Source: an uncultured Bacteroidales bacterium (GTDB lineage Bacteria; Bacteroidota; Bacteroidia; Bacteroidales; Bacteroidaceae). Taken from it: a stretch of DNA of 64,000 nucleotides. The notes under the pieces are model-generated. The model was given only the letters and a program-made list of their open reading frames with translations. It did no database searches and was not told the DNA's origin. Shown here one piece after another: positions 1 to 10,248 of the stretch. Position 1 is the stretch's first letter. Each line of letters opens with the position of its first letter. The stretch is taken from positions 95,864 through 159,863 of the forward strand of contig CADCBO010000005.1 of the NCBI GenBank assembly GCA_902799685.1, given 5' to 3'. Both the position numbers and the translations under genes were made by a program.

Positions 1-1
1 G

Positions 2-886
2 ACACTTGCCGGAACCACCCTTAACGGTGCCATTGCATTTGCCAACGACAAGGGCGAAGCATACGTAATCAAGGTTGCTGTTGCTGTTACCGGCATTGAC
101 TATACCGCTATCAACGTAATGGCTTCTTATGAGACCGGTGAAGTTGAATACACACTCTCCGAAAACAACTTAGCTGCCATTTATGCTGCCCTGGGCGTTG
201 ATTCCGTTGACCTGTCAACCGTAACCCTGTTCGGCGTTAACGCAGACGGCTCACGCTATGATGGTAATTTCACCGCCAACAACGGTTACTGGTACCTGGC
301 TAACGGTAACGTATCAGACTACGGCACCGTAACTTCAGATCCTGACTGCGGCGGTTTCATTGAGTACAGAGGCGAAAACACATTCGGCTGCGGACTCTGG
401 AGAGAGAGCGGCGAGACTTCAACCTTCATGATTGGCCTTGAGCTTGGTGAAAAGACCTGCGTGCTTACATTCACAATCACAGTTGACGAGCCTGCCATTA
501 TTGAAACCGAACAGGTTGACGCAGTTAACCTTACTGCATCACAGGCTCTGGCAGATGGCTACGCCGGTGAGCTGGTTGAGATCTCTGGCATTCTTGAGAA
601 ACTGGGCGCAACCGACATCACCATCCTTGATACCGAAGGCGGATATGATTACACAGCCAACAGCGGTTTCTGGTTCGATGCTGAAGGAAATATTGTAGGT
701 TGGGGCGATGCCTATTTCTTTGTAGAGCCCGGCTACAATGATGGTGGAGAGTTCCTGGGTCTGCAGACCGGCATTCATCCTGATCATGCAACCGCAGGTG
801 CTTCATACACGGCAACATTCCGCGTAGCAGACCTCAACACAATGAAGCATGTCACTGTTACTCTGACAGTTAACATTACTGAATAA
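2..886 (+). CDS. Surface protein with tandem DUF4859-like domains, 5' truncated
   Basis: The frame is open from the left edge, so the gene begins outside the window and only its last 294 residues are seen. Two similar beta-rich modules follow each other. Each has a G-x-W/F-x-x-D/N-x-x-G-N turn (YWYLANGNVSDYG, then FWFDAEGNIVGWG) after a segment reading FGVNADG or a variant. The same pattern occurs in the lipoprotein at 4364-5353, so the two are paralogues. The modules resemble the DUF4859 family as I remember it; no catalytic residues are evident. Its neighbours are exported lipoproteins, so a surface or carbohydrate-binding role is an inference. A strong hairpin terminator follows the stop codon. 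Confidence 0.75.
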   Translation, partial: TLAGTTLNGAIAFANDKGEAYVIKVAVAVTGIDYTAINVMASYETGEVEYTLSENNLAAIYAALGVDSVDLSTVTLFGVNADGSRYDGNFTANNGYWYLANGNVSDYGTVTSDPDCGGFIEYRGENTFGCGLWRESGETSTFMIGLELGEKTCVLTFTITVDEPAIIETEQVDAVNLTASQALADGYAGELVEISGILEKLGATDITILDTEGGYDYTANSGFWFDAEGNIVGWGDAYFFVEPGYNDGGEFLGLQTGIHPDHATAGASYTATFRVADLNTMKHVTVTLTVNITE

Positions 887-910
887 CTTATTGTAACAGT
901 TCTGGAATAT

Positions 911-950
911 AATACAGGGGACGGAATGTCCCGTCCCCTGTATTTCTTTT
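911..950 (+). terminator. Rho-independent terminator with GGGGACGG core
   Basis: A perfect 14-bp stem (911-924 with 931-944), a 6-base loop and a run of T follow. It sits 24 bases after the stop at 886. The stem contains the GGGGACGG core shared with the longer palindromes at 8218, 9681 and 11890. Confidence 0.85.
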
Positions 951-974
951 CTATCACCCTAAAACAACAAAACA

Positions 975-2756
975 ATGCGCAAAATCCTATTCCTTTCAGC
1001 CGTGGCATTGACCATGCTGGCATCATGCACAAAAGATGAAGAAGAAGCCATTGGGCCGGATCCCAATGACAAGTTTGACTCGTCAATAACTCTTACCGCC
1101 AACGATGTTGACCTCCCGGCCGAGAAGGACGGTACGGCTTTCATCCGTCTTACGGTAGATCATGAGTGGTATCTGGTATCGACCGACAAGGAGGAACAGG
1201 AGTGGCTCAAGGCTGACCTGACCCACGGTGTGGCCACCAAGAACAAGAAAATAGTCTTTACCGCCCTTGAGGAGGGCCTGGCCGAGACCCGTACCGCCAA
1301 GTTCAAGATAGTGTCCGGTGCCAACAGCAAGAAGTTCACCGTGACCCAGAGCCGCAAGTGCCTTATCCTGACCCAGGACGAAGTACAGGATTTTGCCAAA
1401 TACTACAAACCCCTGGAGTTTGATTTTGACATGCTGCGCTCCGATAGCAAATGGAGCTGGTGCCGTAGCAAGCAGACAGAGCACGTGATTGTGTTCTGGG
1501 ACAAGCAGTACGGCGAATACGGACTGTACGGAGAGCGCATGGGCATAGAGAACACATCGCCCTCCACCTGCAAGAGTTCAAAGATGAAGGTTGATATAGA
1601 TGACCTGCTTGCAAAAGCTGAACAATTCTATAAGATAAATACGGAGACACTCAAGTTCTCCGAGCCGGGAACAGGCAAATCTGTCCTTGACGACTATAAG
1701 TTTGAAATATATCTCCTCTACCAGTCAGAGTGGCTTGCCACCGGTAGCGGATATGACAATATGATTGGCGCGCTCTGGGTTAATCCCAGCACCTGCCAGC
1801 CCGTGGGCAGCACCATAGCCCATGAGATAGGCCACACATTCCAGTACATGACATTCTGTGACTGGCTCAAGAACCAGGGAATCCCTGCCGCACAGCGTCC
1901 CTACGTCAACACAAACCAGGGCCCCGGATGGCGTTACGGATTCGGTCAGAACGGAGCCGGCGGAAACTGCTTCTGGGAGCAGTGCGCACAATGGCAGAGT
2001 TTCCAGACCTACAAGGATGAGGCCTTTGAGAACTACAATTTCAGTGCCTTCTGCTCACAGACCCATCTGCACGTACTGCATGAGACTCCGCGCTACGCCA
2101 ACTACTTCATACAGTGGTGGTGGTGCCATAACAACAATGACATCACTTTCCTGAGCAAGATGTGGCGCAACTCACAGTACCCCGAAGATCCCTGCGACAC
2201 CTATATGCGCCTTATGGACTACGATGTGGCCGCATTCAATGACGACATCTGGAAATATGCCGCACACTGCATGACATTCGATATGGACGAGATCCGCACC
2301 AACGGCCACAAATACATAGGCAAGACCGCCATAGCATCATCGGCCATAACAGGTGTAGATACAGACTGGTGGCGCATATCGGCTTCAAAGGCCCCTGAGT
2401 CCACAGGCTCCAACGCAGTAAGGATGACGGTACCTAAAGGCGAGACCGTAAAAGTTACCCTTCAGGGTCTTAGTGAACTGGCAGGCTGCACCGTTGGTCC
2501 CGCCAACCTGGCAGGATGGCGCTACGGATTTGTAAGCTACAACACTGACGGTACCACTACCTATAGTGATATATGGAGCGCTCAGGATGCAGAGCAGTCA
2601 TTCACAGTTCCGGCTAACAGCCAGTATCTATGGTTTGTGGTAACCGGTGCCCCCACCAAGTACATCAGGCATCCCTGGGGTAATGATGACGGCAAGCCCA
2701 TATCAGTATGGCCCTGGCAAGCCAAATTTGACGGCACAAAACCCTACGGTAAGTAA
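975..2756 (+). CDS. Putative zinc-metallopeptidase-like lipoprotein with BACON domain
   Basis: This is a 593-residue lipoprotein with signal peptide and lipobox LASC (Cys19-type position, Cys at residue 18), followed by an acidic KDEEE stretch that favours export to the outer membrane surface. Residues about 35-130 read as a BACON/Ig-like domain that ends in a KKFTVTQS strand. A zinc-binding HEIGH motif lies at residues 283-287, with a likely third ligand Glu335 in FWEQCAQW, the layout of gluzincin peptidases. The C-terminal 150 residues look like a beta-sandwich. It is a paralogue of the protein at 8353-9672: both share an IVFW start, an IGALWV strand and the HExGH motif. I associate this family with DUF6055, but only from memory. 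Peptidase activity is inferred from the motif, not shown. Confidence 0.85.
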   Translation: MRKILFLSAVALTMLASCTKDEEEAIGPDPNDKFDSSITLTANDVDLPAEKDGTAFIRLTVDHEWYLVSTDKEEQEWLKADLTHGVATKNKKIVFTALEEGLAETRTAKFKIVSGANSKKFTVTQSRKCLILTQDEVQDFAKYYKPLEFDFDMLRSDSKWSWCRSKQTEHVIVFWDKQYGEYGLYGERMGIENTSPSTCKSSKMKVDIDDLLAKAEQFYKINTETLKFSEPGTGKSVLDDYKFEIYLLYQSEWLATGSGYDNMIGALWVNPSTCQPVGSTIAHEIGHTFQYMTFCDWLKNQGIPAAQRPYVNTNQGPGWRYGFGQNGAGGNCFWEQCAQWQSFQTYKDEAFENYNFSAFCSQTHLHVLHETPRYANYFIQWWWCHNNNDITFLSKMWRNSQYPEDPCDTYMRLMDYDVAAFNDDIWKYAAHCMTFDMDEIRTNGHKYIGKTAIASSAITGVDTDWWRISASKAPESTGSNAVRMTVPKGETVKVTLQGLSELAGCTVGPANLAGWRYGFVSYNTDGTTTYSDIWSAQDAEQSFTVPANSQYLWFVVTGAPTKYIRHPWGNDDGKPISVWPWQAKFDGTKPYGK

Positions 2757-2767
2757 AACATCAAATT

Positions 2768-4348
2768 ATGAGAAATAAATTCTTGGCGGCTGCACTGACA
2801 ATCTTTGCAGCAGCGCTATCCACAGGTTGTGAGAAAGAGGAATCCGGCGTGTACGGCCCTGTCATTACCGACCAGATCTTTACGGAATGGCCGGGCTGGA
2901 ACAAGGCTATACACTATGATTTCAACGAACTCACAGACAAGCCTTCAAAACCTACCAAGAATCTTCCGTACAATACCAATCTGTACAAAAGCTACAGTGG
3001 AGAGTACTGGTCATTCTTTGTAGGCAAGAACGCCAACCCGCTTGTCAAGGACAATGAGACGGCTGCCACAGAGATGCTTAAACGTCTTGACGCCGATTTC
3101 TCATACATATCGGATGTAATGGGATGGCCCAGAGATATGCCGGTTCAGAACGGATACCGCAGTGCCGTGTTCCTTTACGGATCCGGTCTATCCACCGACA
3201 ACGCATCGAATGAGGACAAGGGAGGCTGGCAGAGTGCCGTATATGTAGGCGGCAAGTCCTGGCCCATCATCCTGGCATCATATTATCCGGTCTATTGCTT
3301 TGATCCGGAATGTCCCTACGCAGACCGTGAATCGCAGATGAGCGCCATGGTCCATGAGGGTATCCATGCCGTCTTTGCATCAATGCCCGGTTGCCGTAAG
3401 GCCAGTTGGTTCCATGAAGGCGCCAACTGCTGGCTGCAGGCCACAATGACATATGAGCAGCAATACGGAAAGGAGTATGTAGCCAATGACTTTGGATGGC
3501 TCTCCATGGGTTCCATCCTTGCCCCCTTCCAGCCCATCGAGTGCTACTCCGGCTGGCTTACCGACGGTACCTTTGGAGGACCCGGTGCCGAGGGTGTGAA
3601 CGGCGCCGCCCCGACCGGAAATGTACGCGCCATAATAGGCGGATCACAGTACAGTGAGGTATTCCCCACATTCCTGGGCGAGATTGTTGACTACAACGCC
3701 GTACCATGGGTATGGATGAACTGCACAGGCTATGTACTTGAAGGTATTGCCGATAAGATCGGGGCTGACAGCATACATACCATGATACAGGAGTACCGCG
3801 CACGTCTGGCGCTTTGCGACTTTGGAAAGTATTCACAGGCTGTCAACCACATGTATAACAACTACATGGGAACGGTCATAGAATCAGAGAGCTGGAGCGT
3901 TTACAGCAAGCCGTGGCGTGCCACTCCCTACCAGCCCACAACCCTTGATGATGACGGATGGCTTGTGCCCGACCCCACCACCACTCCCGGATGGTCAGGA
4001 GCAAACATAATACCCATTGCAGTTGAAAGTTCACCGCTTACTGTAAGCTTTAAGCCGTACGGAGAACTGTCAACCACAGAGAACATGAGCTGCCAGCTCT
4101 GCTATCGCACCAAAGAGGGCGTTACGGTTTACAGCCAGCCTTTCAGCAATGGCAGTTTCACCATGAACTTTGACAAGTACAAACCGGCCAACGGTGTGGT
4201 TTTTGCCGTTGTATGTAACCTTGACTACAAGTTTACCGGCAACACCAAGATACGCAAGAATCATTATGATTACCGCATCAAACTGAGCAAGAACGCCCAT
4301 ACCGCCAATGTCTATGGCAAATGGTTCAATTGGGATCAGGAACTTTAA
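2768..4348 (+). CDS. Putative zinc-metallopeptidase-like lipoprotein (HEGIH)
   Basis: This 526-residue lipoprotein has lipobox STGC (Cys21) and an acidic EKEE after it. The motif HEGIH at residues 196-200, followed by HEGAN with Glu217, gives the two His plus Glu set expected for a gluzincin active site. The C-terminal 130 residues are predicted beta-rich. It starts 11 bases after the upstream gene, so the two are almost certainly co-transcribed. It differs from the 975 and 8353 proteins in sequence but has the same plan: lipid anchor, HExxH domain, beta C-terminus. Substrate unknown; mucin or other glycoproteins would fit the neighbouring glycosidase but this is a guess. Confidence 0.83.
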   Translation: MRNKFLAAALTIFAAALSTGCEKEESGVYGPVITDQIFTEWPGWNKAIHYDFNELTDKPSKPTKNLPYNTNLYKSYSGEYWSFFVGKNANPLVKDNETAATEMLKRLDADFSYISDVMGWPRDMPVQNGYRSAVFLYGSGLSTDNASNEDKGGWQSAVYVGGKSWPIILASYYPVYCFDPECPYADRESQMSAMVHEGIHAVFASMPGCRKASWFHEGANCWLQATMTYEQQYGKEYVANDFGWLSMGSILAPFQPIECYSGWLTDGTFGGPGAEGVNGAAPTGNVRAIIGGSQYSEVFPTFLGEIVDYNAVPWVWMNCTGYVLEGIADKIGADSIHTMIQEYRARLALCDFGKYSQAVNHMYNNYMGTVIESESWSVYSKPWRATPYQPTTLDDDGWLVPDPTTTPGWSGANIIPIAVESSPLTVSFKPYGELSTTENMSCQLCYRTKEGVTVYSQPFSNGSFTMNFDKYKPANGVVFAVVCNLDYKFTGNTKIRKNHYDYRIKLSKNAHTANVYGKWFNWDQEL

Positions 4349-4363
4349 AACATCTGGAGTACA

Positions 4364-5353
4364 ATGCATAGGAAAACGATAAACCACGCTCTGTTACTTG
4401 CTGCATTGGTGCTGACATGCGCCTGCAATAAGGATGAAGAAGAGTCTTTTATGTCACTTGACTACGGATTCACAGACTACTCTGCCGCAAAAATCACGGG
4501 TGAAGTTGTTACTGCACAAGCAGAAGTGGAACTTAACCAGGTCTATGACGTAACCCCCATCACGATAGACAAAAGTCTTGTAACCAAGCAGCTGGGCGTA
4601 AAGAAAGTTCCCTCTGACCTGGTATTTGCAGGTGTACGCTCAAACGGTTCTCTGCTTTGCGGGCCCAGGTATTACACATCGGCCGGCGGATTCTACTTTG
4701 ATTCAGAAGGCTATGCATGCCAGCCCTCAGACCCGGATGTAAAACTGTTTGTGGATGCAACCAATAATTTCACGCTCAGCATAGGCATAATTCCCGATGC
4801 CACGGAGCAGGGCCAGGAGTACGTCATTCATGCCGCCTACGCGACTGCAAATGCCGCCTGCGCGCTTGATATCACCGTAACCGTCACCGGCAAGTCTGCC
4901 TGGGCCGATTATACGGTATCAGAAGACGGTCTAACCTACTACATCAAGGAGAAAGTAAAGACTGATTATACTCCACTGTCTGTATTCATCAATGAAAAGA
5001 GCGTGTGCGATGCTCTGGGAATAAACAGTTTTGCCCAGCTGATTAGCGGCCTTAACAATGGTGATATAGTTTACTACGGCGTGAACGCCGATGGCACGGA
5101 CTGGACCAACGGCAACACCGCCAACGGCAAAGGCTGCTGGTATGACAAATCGGGCAACGTATGCAGTTGGAAGGCTGATAACTGGTTCTGCTATGCCGAA
5201 TGGGATGGCAGTTCCAACCCCGTATTCTTTAATGTAGGCCAAGCCACCGCAGGTGTAGAGGTTGGCGACAGCGCCACCGTACGCTGCCGTTTTATAAAAG
5301 GAGACAAATCCGTTACATTGAATTTTCAAGTTACAATAGTTGACAAGCTGTGA
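4364..5353 (+). CDS. Lipoprotein with two DUF4859-like domains
   Basis: The 329-residue protein has a signal peptide with lipobox TCAC (Cys21) followed by NKDEEE, a likely surface-export signal. Two modules follow. The second contains YGVNADGTDW and then CWYDKSGNVCSW, matching the modules of the truncated protein at the left edge. It lies 15 bases after the 2768 gene, and its stop codon overlaps the start of the arabinofuranosidase gene by four bases (GTGA), so translation of the two is probably coupled. Function is unknown; a binding module displayed beside the glycosidase is a reasonable inference. Confidence 0.8.
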   Translation: MHRKTINHALLLAALVLTCACNKDEEESFMSLDYGFTDYSAAKITGEVVTAQAEVELNQVYDVTPITIDKSLVTKQLGVKKVPSDLVFAGVRSNGSLLCGPRYYTSAGGFYFDSEGYACQPSDPDVKLFVDATNNFTLSIGIIPDATEQGQEYVIHAAYATANAACALDITVTVTGKSAWADYTVSEDGLTYYIKEKVKTDYTPLSVFINEKSVCDALGINSFAQLISGLNNGDIVYYGVNADGTDWTNGNTANGKGCWYDKSGNVCSWKADNWFCYAEWDGSSNPVFFNVGQATAGVEVGDSATVRCRFIKGDKSVTLNFQVTIVDKL

Positions 5354-8214
5354 GAACCAGGATCCTTATAATGTCAGTATTGGCACTTGCTTTTTGCTCA
5401 TGTGCCAGGCGCAGTCAGCTGCGAACCATCAGTAGTGTAGAACCGGTATCTGTAGAGACACCTGCGGGTACGGTTGCAAGACTGCCTTGGCAGGTACGCG
5501 TCACATACAGTGACGGCAAGACAGAGCTCAGGCAGACTGTATGGACTAACTCTGCCGCCGATATCGAGCGTGAGCAGGCCGATGCCTCAAAACATCCCGC
5601 CGGCAGCACATATACTGTAGAAGGATTCATTACAGGCGATAACACTACTGCTTCCGGTTTTCCTATTGAGGCCACCGTTACGGTTACAGAACATGCATGG
5701 AATATCCCCGGCAGGCAGCCTGTTGCCAATCCCCTACCCCTAGGCAGCGTAAGGCTCATAGGCGATAACCGACTCACATCCAACCGCGACCTTGACATCC
5801 GTGCCCTGCTGGCCCTTGACGTTACACAGCAGCTATACAACTACCGTGACACATACGGACTTAGCACAGAGGGCTACACCGTTTCAGACGGTTGGGACTC
5901 ACCCCACACCAAGCTTAAAGGCCACGGAACCGGGCATTATCTCTCTGCATTGGCATTCGCATACGCCGGAACCGATGATCCCGCAATGCGCCGTGAGCTT
6001 ATGGACAGGATACGCCGTATGGTTGATGAGATGCGTGCCTGCCAGGAACTTACATTTGTATATGACAAGAAGCTTGGCCGTTACCGTGAGGCGCGTGACC
6101 TGGCACCCGAGAAAGAACTCATGGAGCTTAAAGGCACATGGGATGCATTTGACAAATACAAAAAAGACTGTAGCATTTATGGCTACGGCTATCTGAACGC
6201 CATACCGGCACAGCATGCAGTATTGATAGAGAAATACGCAGCCTATAACAATGAGAGCGGAGTCTGGGCCCCCTACTATACCATCCACAAACAGCTGGCA
6301 GGACTCATAGACATAGCCATGAACGTGGATGATGAGCAGGTGGCACAGAAGGCTCTGCTGATAGCCCATGATATGGGCCTGTGGGTATGGAACCGTCTGC
6401 ATTACCGCACCTACGTAAAGACCGACGGCACACGCGCCGACCGTCAGGCCCGCCCCGGCAACCGCTATGAGATGTGGAACATGTACATAGCCGGCGAGGT
6501 TGGAGGTATGGCAGAGTCCCTGTCACGTCTGGCCGAACTATCCACCGATGCCACTGACCGCAGTCGCTTTATCGAGGCCGCATCGTACTTTGATTCACCC
6601 GCCTTCTTTGACCCGCTGTCACAGAACATAGATGATATACGTACGCGTCATGCCAACCAGCACATACCAATGATTACCGGTGCGCTGCGTTCTTATCGGA
6701 CAAACGGAAAGGCCTATTACTACAATCTGGCATACAATTTCTGGAACATGATACAAGGCCGCTATGTCTATGCCATGGGCGGCGTGGGCAACGGAGAGAT
6801 GTTCCGCCAGCCCTACACCCAGATACTGAGCATGAACACCAATGTCATGTCCGATTACCGACGCAACATCTACCCCAACCCCAACATAAACGAGACTTGC
6901 TGCGCCTACAACCTGGCCAAGCTGACCAAAGACCTGAACTGCTTTGACCCGGACAACGCACAGTATATGGATTACTATGAGCGTGTGCTCTACAACCAGC
7001 TTGTAGGATCCGTGCATCCTGAGCACTACAGCGTGACCTACCAGTACGCCGTGGGCATGAACGCATCCAAGCCGTGGGGCAATGAGACGCCTCAGGAGAG
7101 CTGCTGCGGCGGTACAGGGACCGAGAACCACGTCAAGTATCAGGAGGCAGCCTATTTTGTATCGGACAACACCATGTGGGTGGCATTGTATCTGCCTACC
7201 GAGGCTCGTTGGCAGCAGAAAGGCGTTACTCTTAGACAGGAATGCCTGTGGCCTGCTGAGAGCTCCGTAATTACCGTAACTGACGGCAGCGCTGAATTTG
7301 CGCTCAAACTGCGCGTTCCCTATTGGGCAACAGATGGATTCACCGTTAAGCTGAACGGACGTACCATCTTTAAGAAATGCCAGCCCTGCAGCTATGTGGA
7401 GATTCCGCTGCGCACATGGAGCAAGGGTGACCGTGTAGAGATAACTATGCCTTTCAGCAAGCATATCAACTGGGGCCCCGACAAGATGGACCTGGCAGCC
7501 ACAGGAATGGGCCAGACCAACACTCCGTTCGCCCCGCAGTGGGTAGGCGCGCTCATGTACGGCCCGTTGGTAATGGCTGCAAGCGATATCACATCGTGGA
7601 ATGATGCAGAGTTTGACATAACAGCAAACCTGAGCGATGTGGAGGTTCATCCCGTAACCGCCGCCGGTGGAACTGACGGAAACATGTATTCCCTTAGCTT
7701 TGCCGGGCATACATTCCGCCCCGACTATTGGATTCGTGACAACTCCACGCACTATCTGCGTCTTAACGTGCTTAGCGGCAAGCAGAAAGGCTCATCGGCC
7801 AAACGCGGCGGCATTGATACACGTGAGCTTGAGCAGACACTACGTAGCGCACAGGAACGTGCCGCAGATAAGGAAGCATGGGCTCCGCACGGATATGCCC
7901 GCATGAAAGAGTGCATGGAATCAGCCCAAAAACTGCTTGACGCCACTGGTGTTGACCAGAAGATGATTGATGATGCCGTATCGGCCCTTAAGGCAGCCTT
8001 AGCGGTAATGCGTCCTGGTAATCTGGCTGAACCAGAGGACCTTAATGAGCTAGTCATTCTGGTAACAGACTGCAAGGAGAATATACCCAACAAGACCACC
8101 CAGCTGCGCGAGGCCATAACCTACGCCGACATGGTAATCCAATACGTTAATGACGGCAGCGGCACGCACGATATGATCGAGAATGCCCTCACCCGCCTAA
8201 AAAGCGCAAAGTGA
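5350..8214 (+). CDS. Beta-L-arabinofuranosidase lipoprotein, GH127/GH146 type
   Basis: The 954-residue protein is a DUF1680/GH127-type glycosidase. These enzymes use a cysteine nucleophile held by zinc to release beta-L-arabinofuranose from plant glycans. The Glu-x-Cys zinc ligands are E515/C517 in NETCCAYN, and the Cys-Cys pair is C585/C586 in ESCCGGTGTENH. In characterised GH127 the first of this pair is the nucleophile. Residues about 40-120 form a bacterial Ig-like (Big_4-type) domain that often precedes GH146 members. The last 150 residues are helical. I favour the GTG at 5350, because starting at ATG 5371 leaves only ten residues before the lipobox Cys18. An AGGAT lies before 5371, so that start is not excluded. 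Confidence 0.9.
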   Translation: MRTRILIMSVLALAFCSCARRSQLRTISSVEPVSVETPAGTVARLPWQVRVTYSDGKTELRQTVWTNSAADIEREQADASKHPAGSTYTVEGFITGDNTTASGFPIEATVTVTEHAWNIPGRQPVANPLPLGSVRLIGDNRLTSNRDLDIRALLALDVTQQLYNYRDTYGLSTEGYTVSDGWDSPHTKLKGHGTGHYLSALAFAYAGTDDPAMRRELMDRIRRMVDEMRACQELTFVYDKKLGRYREARDLAPEKELMELKGTWDAFDKYKKDCSIYGYGYLNAIPAQHAVLIEKYAAYNNESGVWAPYYTIHKQLAGLIDIAMNVDDEQVAQKALLIAHDMGLWVWNRLHYRTYVKTDGTRADRQARPGNRYEMWNMYIAGEVGGMAESLSRLAELSTDATDRSRFIEAASYFDSPAFFDPLSQNIDDIRTRHANQHIPMITGALRSYRTNGKAYYYNLAYNFWNMIQGRYVYAMGGVGNGEMFRQPYTQILSMNTNVMSDYRRNIYPNPNINETCCAYNLAKLTKDLNCFDPDNAQYMDYYERVLYNQLVGSVHPEHYSVTYQYAVGMNASKPWGNETPQESCCGGTGTENHVKYQEAAYFVSDNTMWVALYLPTEARWQQKGVTLRQECLWPAESSVITVTDGSAEFALKLRVPYWATDGFTVKLNGRTIFKKCQPCSYVEIPLRTWSKGDRVEITMPFSKHINWGPDKMDLAATGMGQTNTPFAPQWVGALMYGPLVMAASDITSWNDAEFDITANLSDVEVHPVTAAGGTDGNMYSLSFAGHTFRPDYWIRDNSTHYLRLNVLSGKQKGSSAKRGGIDTRELEQTLRSAQERAADKEAWAPHGYARMKECMESAQKLLDATGVDQKMIDDAVSALKAALAVMRPGNLAEPEDLNELVILVTDCKENIPNKTTQLREAITYADMVIQYVNDGSGTHDMIENALTRLKSAK

Positions 8215-8217
8215 CAT

Positions 8218-8309
8218 ATTGGGAAACACATTGGGGACGGTTCTCTGTGTGTTTGCCAAACTCGTGGGTTTGGAACACACAGAGAACCGTCCCCAATGTG
8301 TTTCCCAAT
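8218..8309. repeat. GGGGACGGTTC-family palindrome
   Basis: A perfect 36-bp inverted repeat pairs 8218-8253 with 8274-8309. The 20-base loop itself holds a 6-bp stem (CCAAAC/GTTTGG). It begins four bases after a stop codon and fills the gap before the next gene. The arms share the GGGGACGGTTCTCTGTGTGTTT sequence type with the element at 9681-9759, so this is a dispersed repeat, not just a terminator. It has no clean T-run. Confidence 0.9.
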
Positions 8310-8352
8310 GCGTCCCCAGAATGAGAGACTATATTTCAAAAAAGATGGAATT

Positions 8353-9672
8353 ATGAAATTGAACAGTATTATAATCAACTTTGTCGCAATGTTAGCACTG
8401 GCGGCTTGCGGTAAAAGCATCGATAAACAGGTGTATATTCCGCGGGATTTGCAGGGTATGAACCTGAGCGATACCGCATCGGAATACTGTTTTCAGCGCA
8501 GTATTTCCACACGTGACATTATAGTATTCTGGGAGAAAGGATTCGGTCCTGATGTATCAAAAGCTCCTGATTATAAAGGTCATAAGATGACCGCCAATCT
8601 GGACAATCTGCTCACACAATCTCAGTATTTCTACGATTTCTTTAAGGATACGCTCCACTTTATCACACCGGAATCGGCCGCTGACAGCCTTAAGATGATG
8701 ATAATGCTGCGATATGATGATGAGGGAACGGCTTACGGAGGTGATTATGATGAAAAGATTGGCGCGCTTTGGGTTACGCCGCTGCGTACGCAGGATGAGC
8801 GGATGAATTGCATCGCCCATGAACTCGGACACAGTTTCCAGAGCCAACTGGCCATAGACAACAACAGCGGATTTGGCGGCGGAGGCATTTATGAAATGAC
8901 ATCCCAATGGATGCTGTGGCAGGTCAATCCCCTATGGGTTGAGGATGAGGAGTATCATTGGGATGCATTCATGAAACAGACTCATCTGGCATTCATGCAT
9001 CCGGAGAACATGTATCATTCTCCATATGTATTGGAGTATTGGTCAGAGAAGTACGGAAAGCAGTTCATTGCAGACCTTTGGCGTTCGGCCCGTAAGCGAC
9101 ACGATGTGGTGGCTGTATATGAGGATATGAAGGGCATTGACGATGCCGCATTTGGCCAAGAGATGCTTGATGCAGCGCGTCACTTTATGACGTATGATAT
9201 GCCCCGGATACGCAGCGTGATGAAACCATACGCCAATAGGCATAGCTCCACGTTACAGCCTGCCGATGAAGACGGATGGCAACGCATTGCCGATGATCGT
9301 GTTCCGCAGCAGTATGGTTATAACGGCATATCGCTGAACGTTCCTGATGCAGGCCAGACGGTTACCGTAAGCGTGAAAGGAGTGTTCAATCCAGGCCGTA
9401 CAACCTATGCCGAATCAGATGAATACGTACGTAACGCAGCTTGGAGCTTTGGTCTGGTAGGAGTGAAGCAGGACGGTTCATGTATCTATTCTGAGACAGC
9501 AGTCTCAACTATCGGACGTAACGGTACGGTAAGTATAACGGCTCCCCTTGGAGAGCCGCTATCATATCTTTGGCTGGTAGTTGTACCAACACCTTCCAAG
9601 CATCAGGATGTGCTTGAAGAAAATGCTGCTGATTACGTAAACTACCCCTACTCCATCCAAATTAAGGAGTAA
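8353..9672 (+). CDS. Putative zinc-metallopeptidase-like lipoprotein, paralogue of the 975 gene
   Basis: The start is set at ATG 8353, which gives a normal signal peptide with lipobox LAAC (Cys19). A longer reading from 8296 would put part of a palindrome into the protein and bury the signal. The 439-residue product carries HELGH at residues 156-160 and a probable third zinc ligand Glu181 in IYEMTSQW, aligned with FWEQCAQW of the 975 protein. A beta-sandwich C-terminus of about 130 residues follows. It lacks the BACON domain of its paralogue. It stands between two copies of the GGGGACGGTTC palindrome, which isolates it from the genes on either side. Confidence 0.83.
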   Translation: MKLNSIIINFVAMLALAACGKSIDKQVYIPRDLQGMNLSDTASEYCFQRSISTRDIIVFWEKGFGPDVSKAPDYKGHKMTANLDNLLTQSQYFYDFFKDTLHFITPESAADSLKMMIMLRYDDEGTAYGGDYDEKIGALWVTPLRTQDERMNCIAHELGHSFQSQLAIDNNSGFGGGGIYEMTSQWMLWQVNPLWVEDEEYHWDAFMKQTHLAFMHPENMYHSPYVLEYWSEKYGKQFIADLWRSARKRHDVVAVYEDMKGIDDAAFGQEMLDAARHFMTYDMPRIRSVMKPYANRHSSTLQPADEDGWQRIADDRVPQQYGYNGISLNVPDAGQTVTVSVKGVFNPGRTTYAESDEYVRNAAWSFGLVGVKQDGSCIYSETAVSTIGRNGTVSITAPLGEPLSYLWLVVVPTPSKHQDVLEENAADYVNYPYSIQIKE

Positions 9673-9680
9673 CAATTGTG

Positions 9681-9759
9681 TAACACATTGGGGACGGTTC
9701 TCTGTGTGTTTCAAACTCGCATACTGGTAAACACACGGAGAACCGTCCCCAATGTGTTA
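9681..9759. repeat. GGGGACGGTTC-family palindrome between convergent genes
   Basis: Arms 9681-9711 and 9729-9759 are 31 bp long with one mismatch (CTCTG against CTCCG). The right arm touches the ntpK stop codon at 9760-9762 and the left arm starts eight bases after the stop of the plus-strand lipoprotein gene. It could end transcription from both sides, and it is a sister copy of the 8218 element. Confidence 0.9.
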
Positions 9760-10224
<465 letters not shown>

Positions 10225-10248
10225 TTAAGTTATTACCAATCAATTCAT

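Noticed and set aside
6619-7752. A 377-codon minus-strand frame
   Set aside because: It is the complement of the arabinofuranosidase catalytic domain and has no signal, motif or context.
8296-8352. ATG 8296 as start of the HELGH lipoprotein
   Set aside because: It would translate part of a palindrome and place 19 extra residues before an otherwise normal signal peptide.
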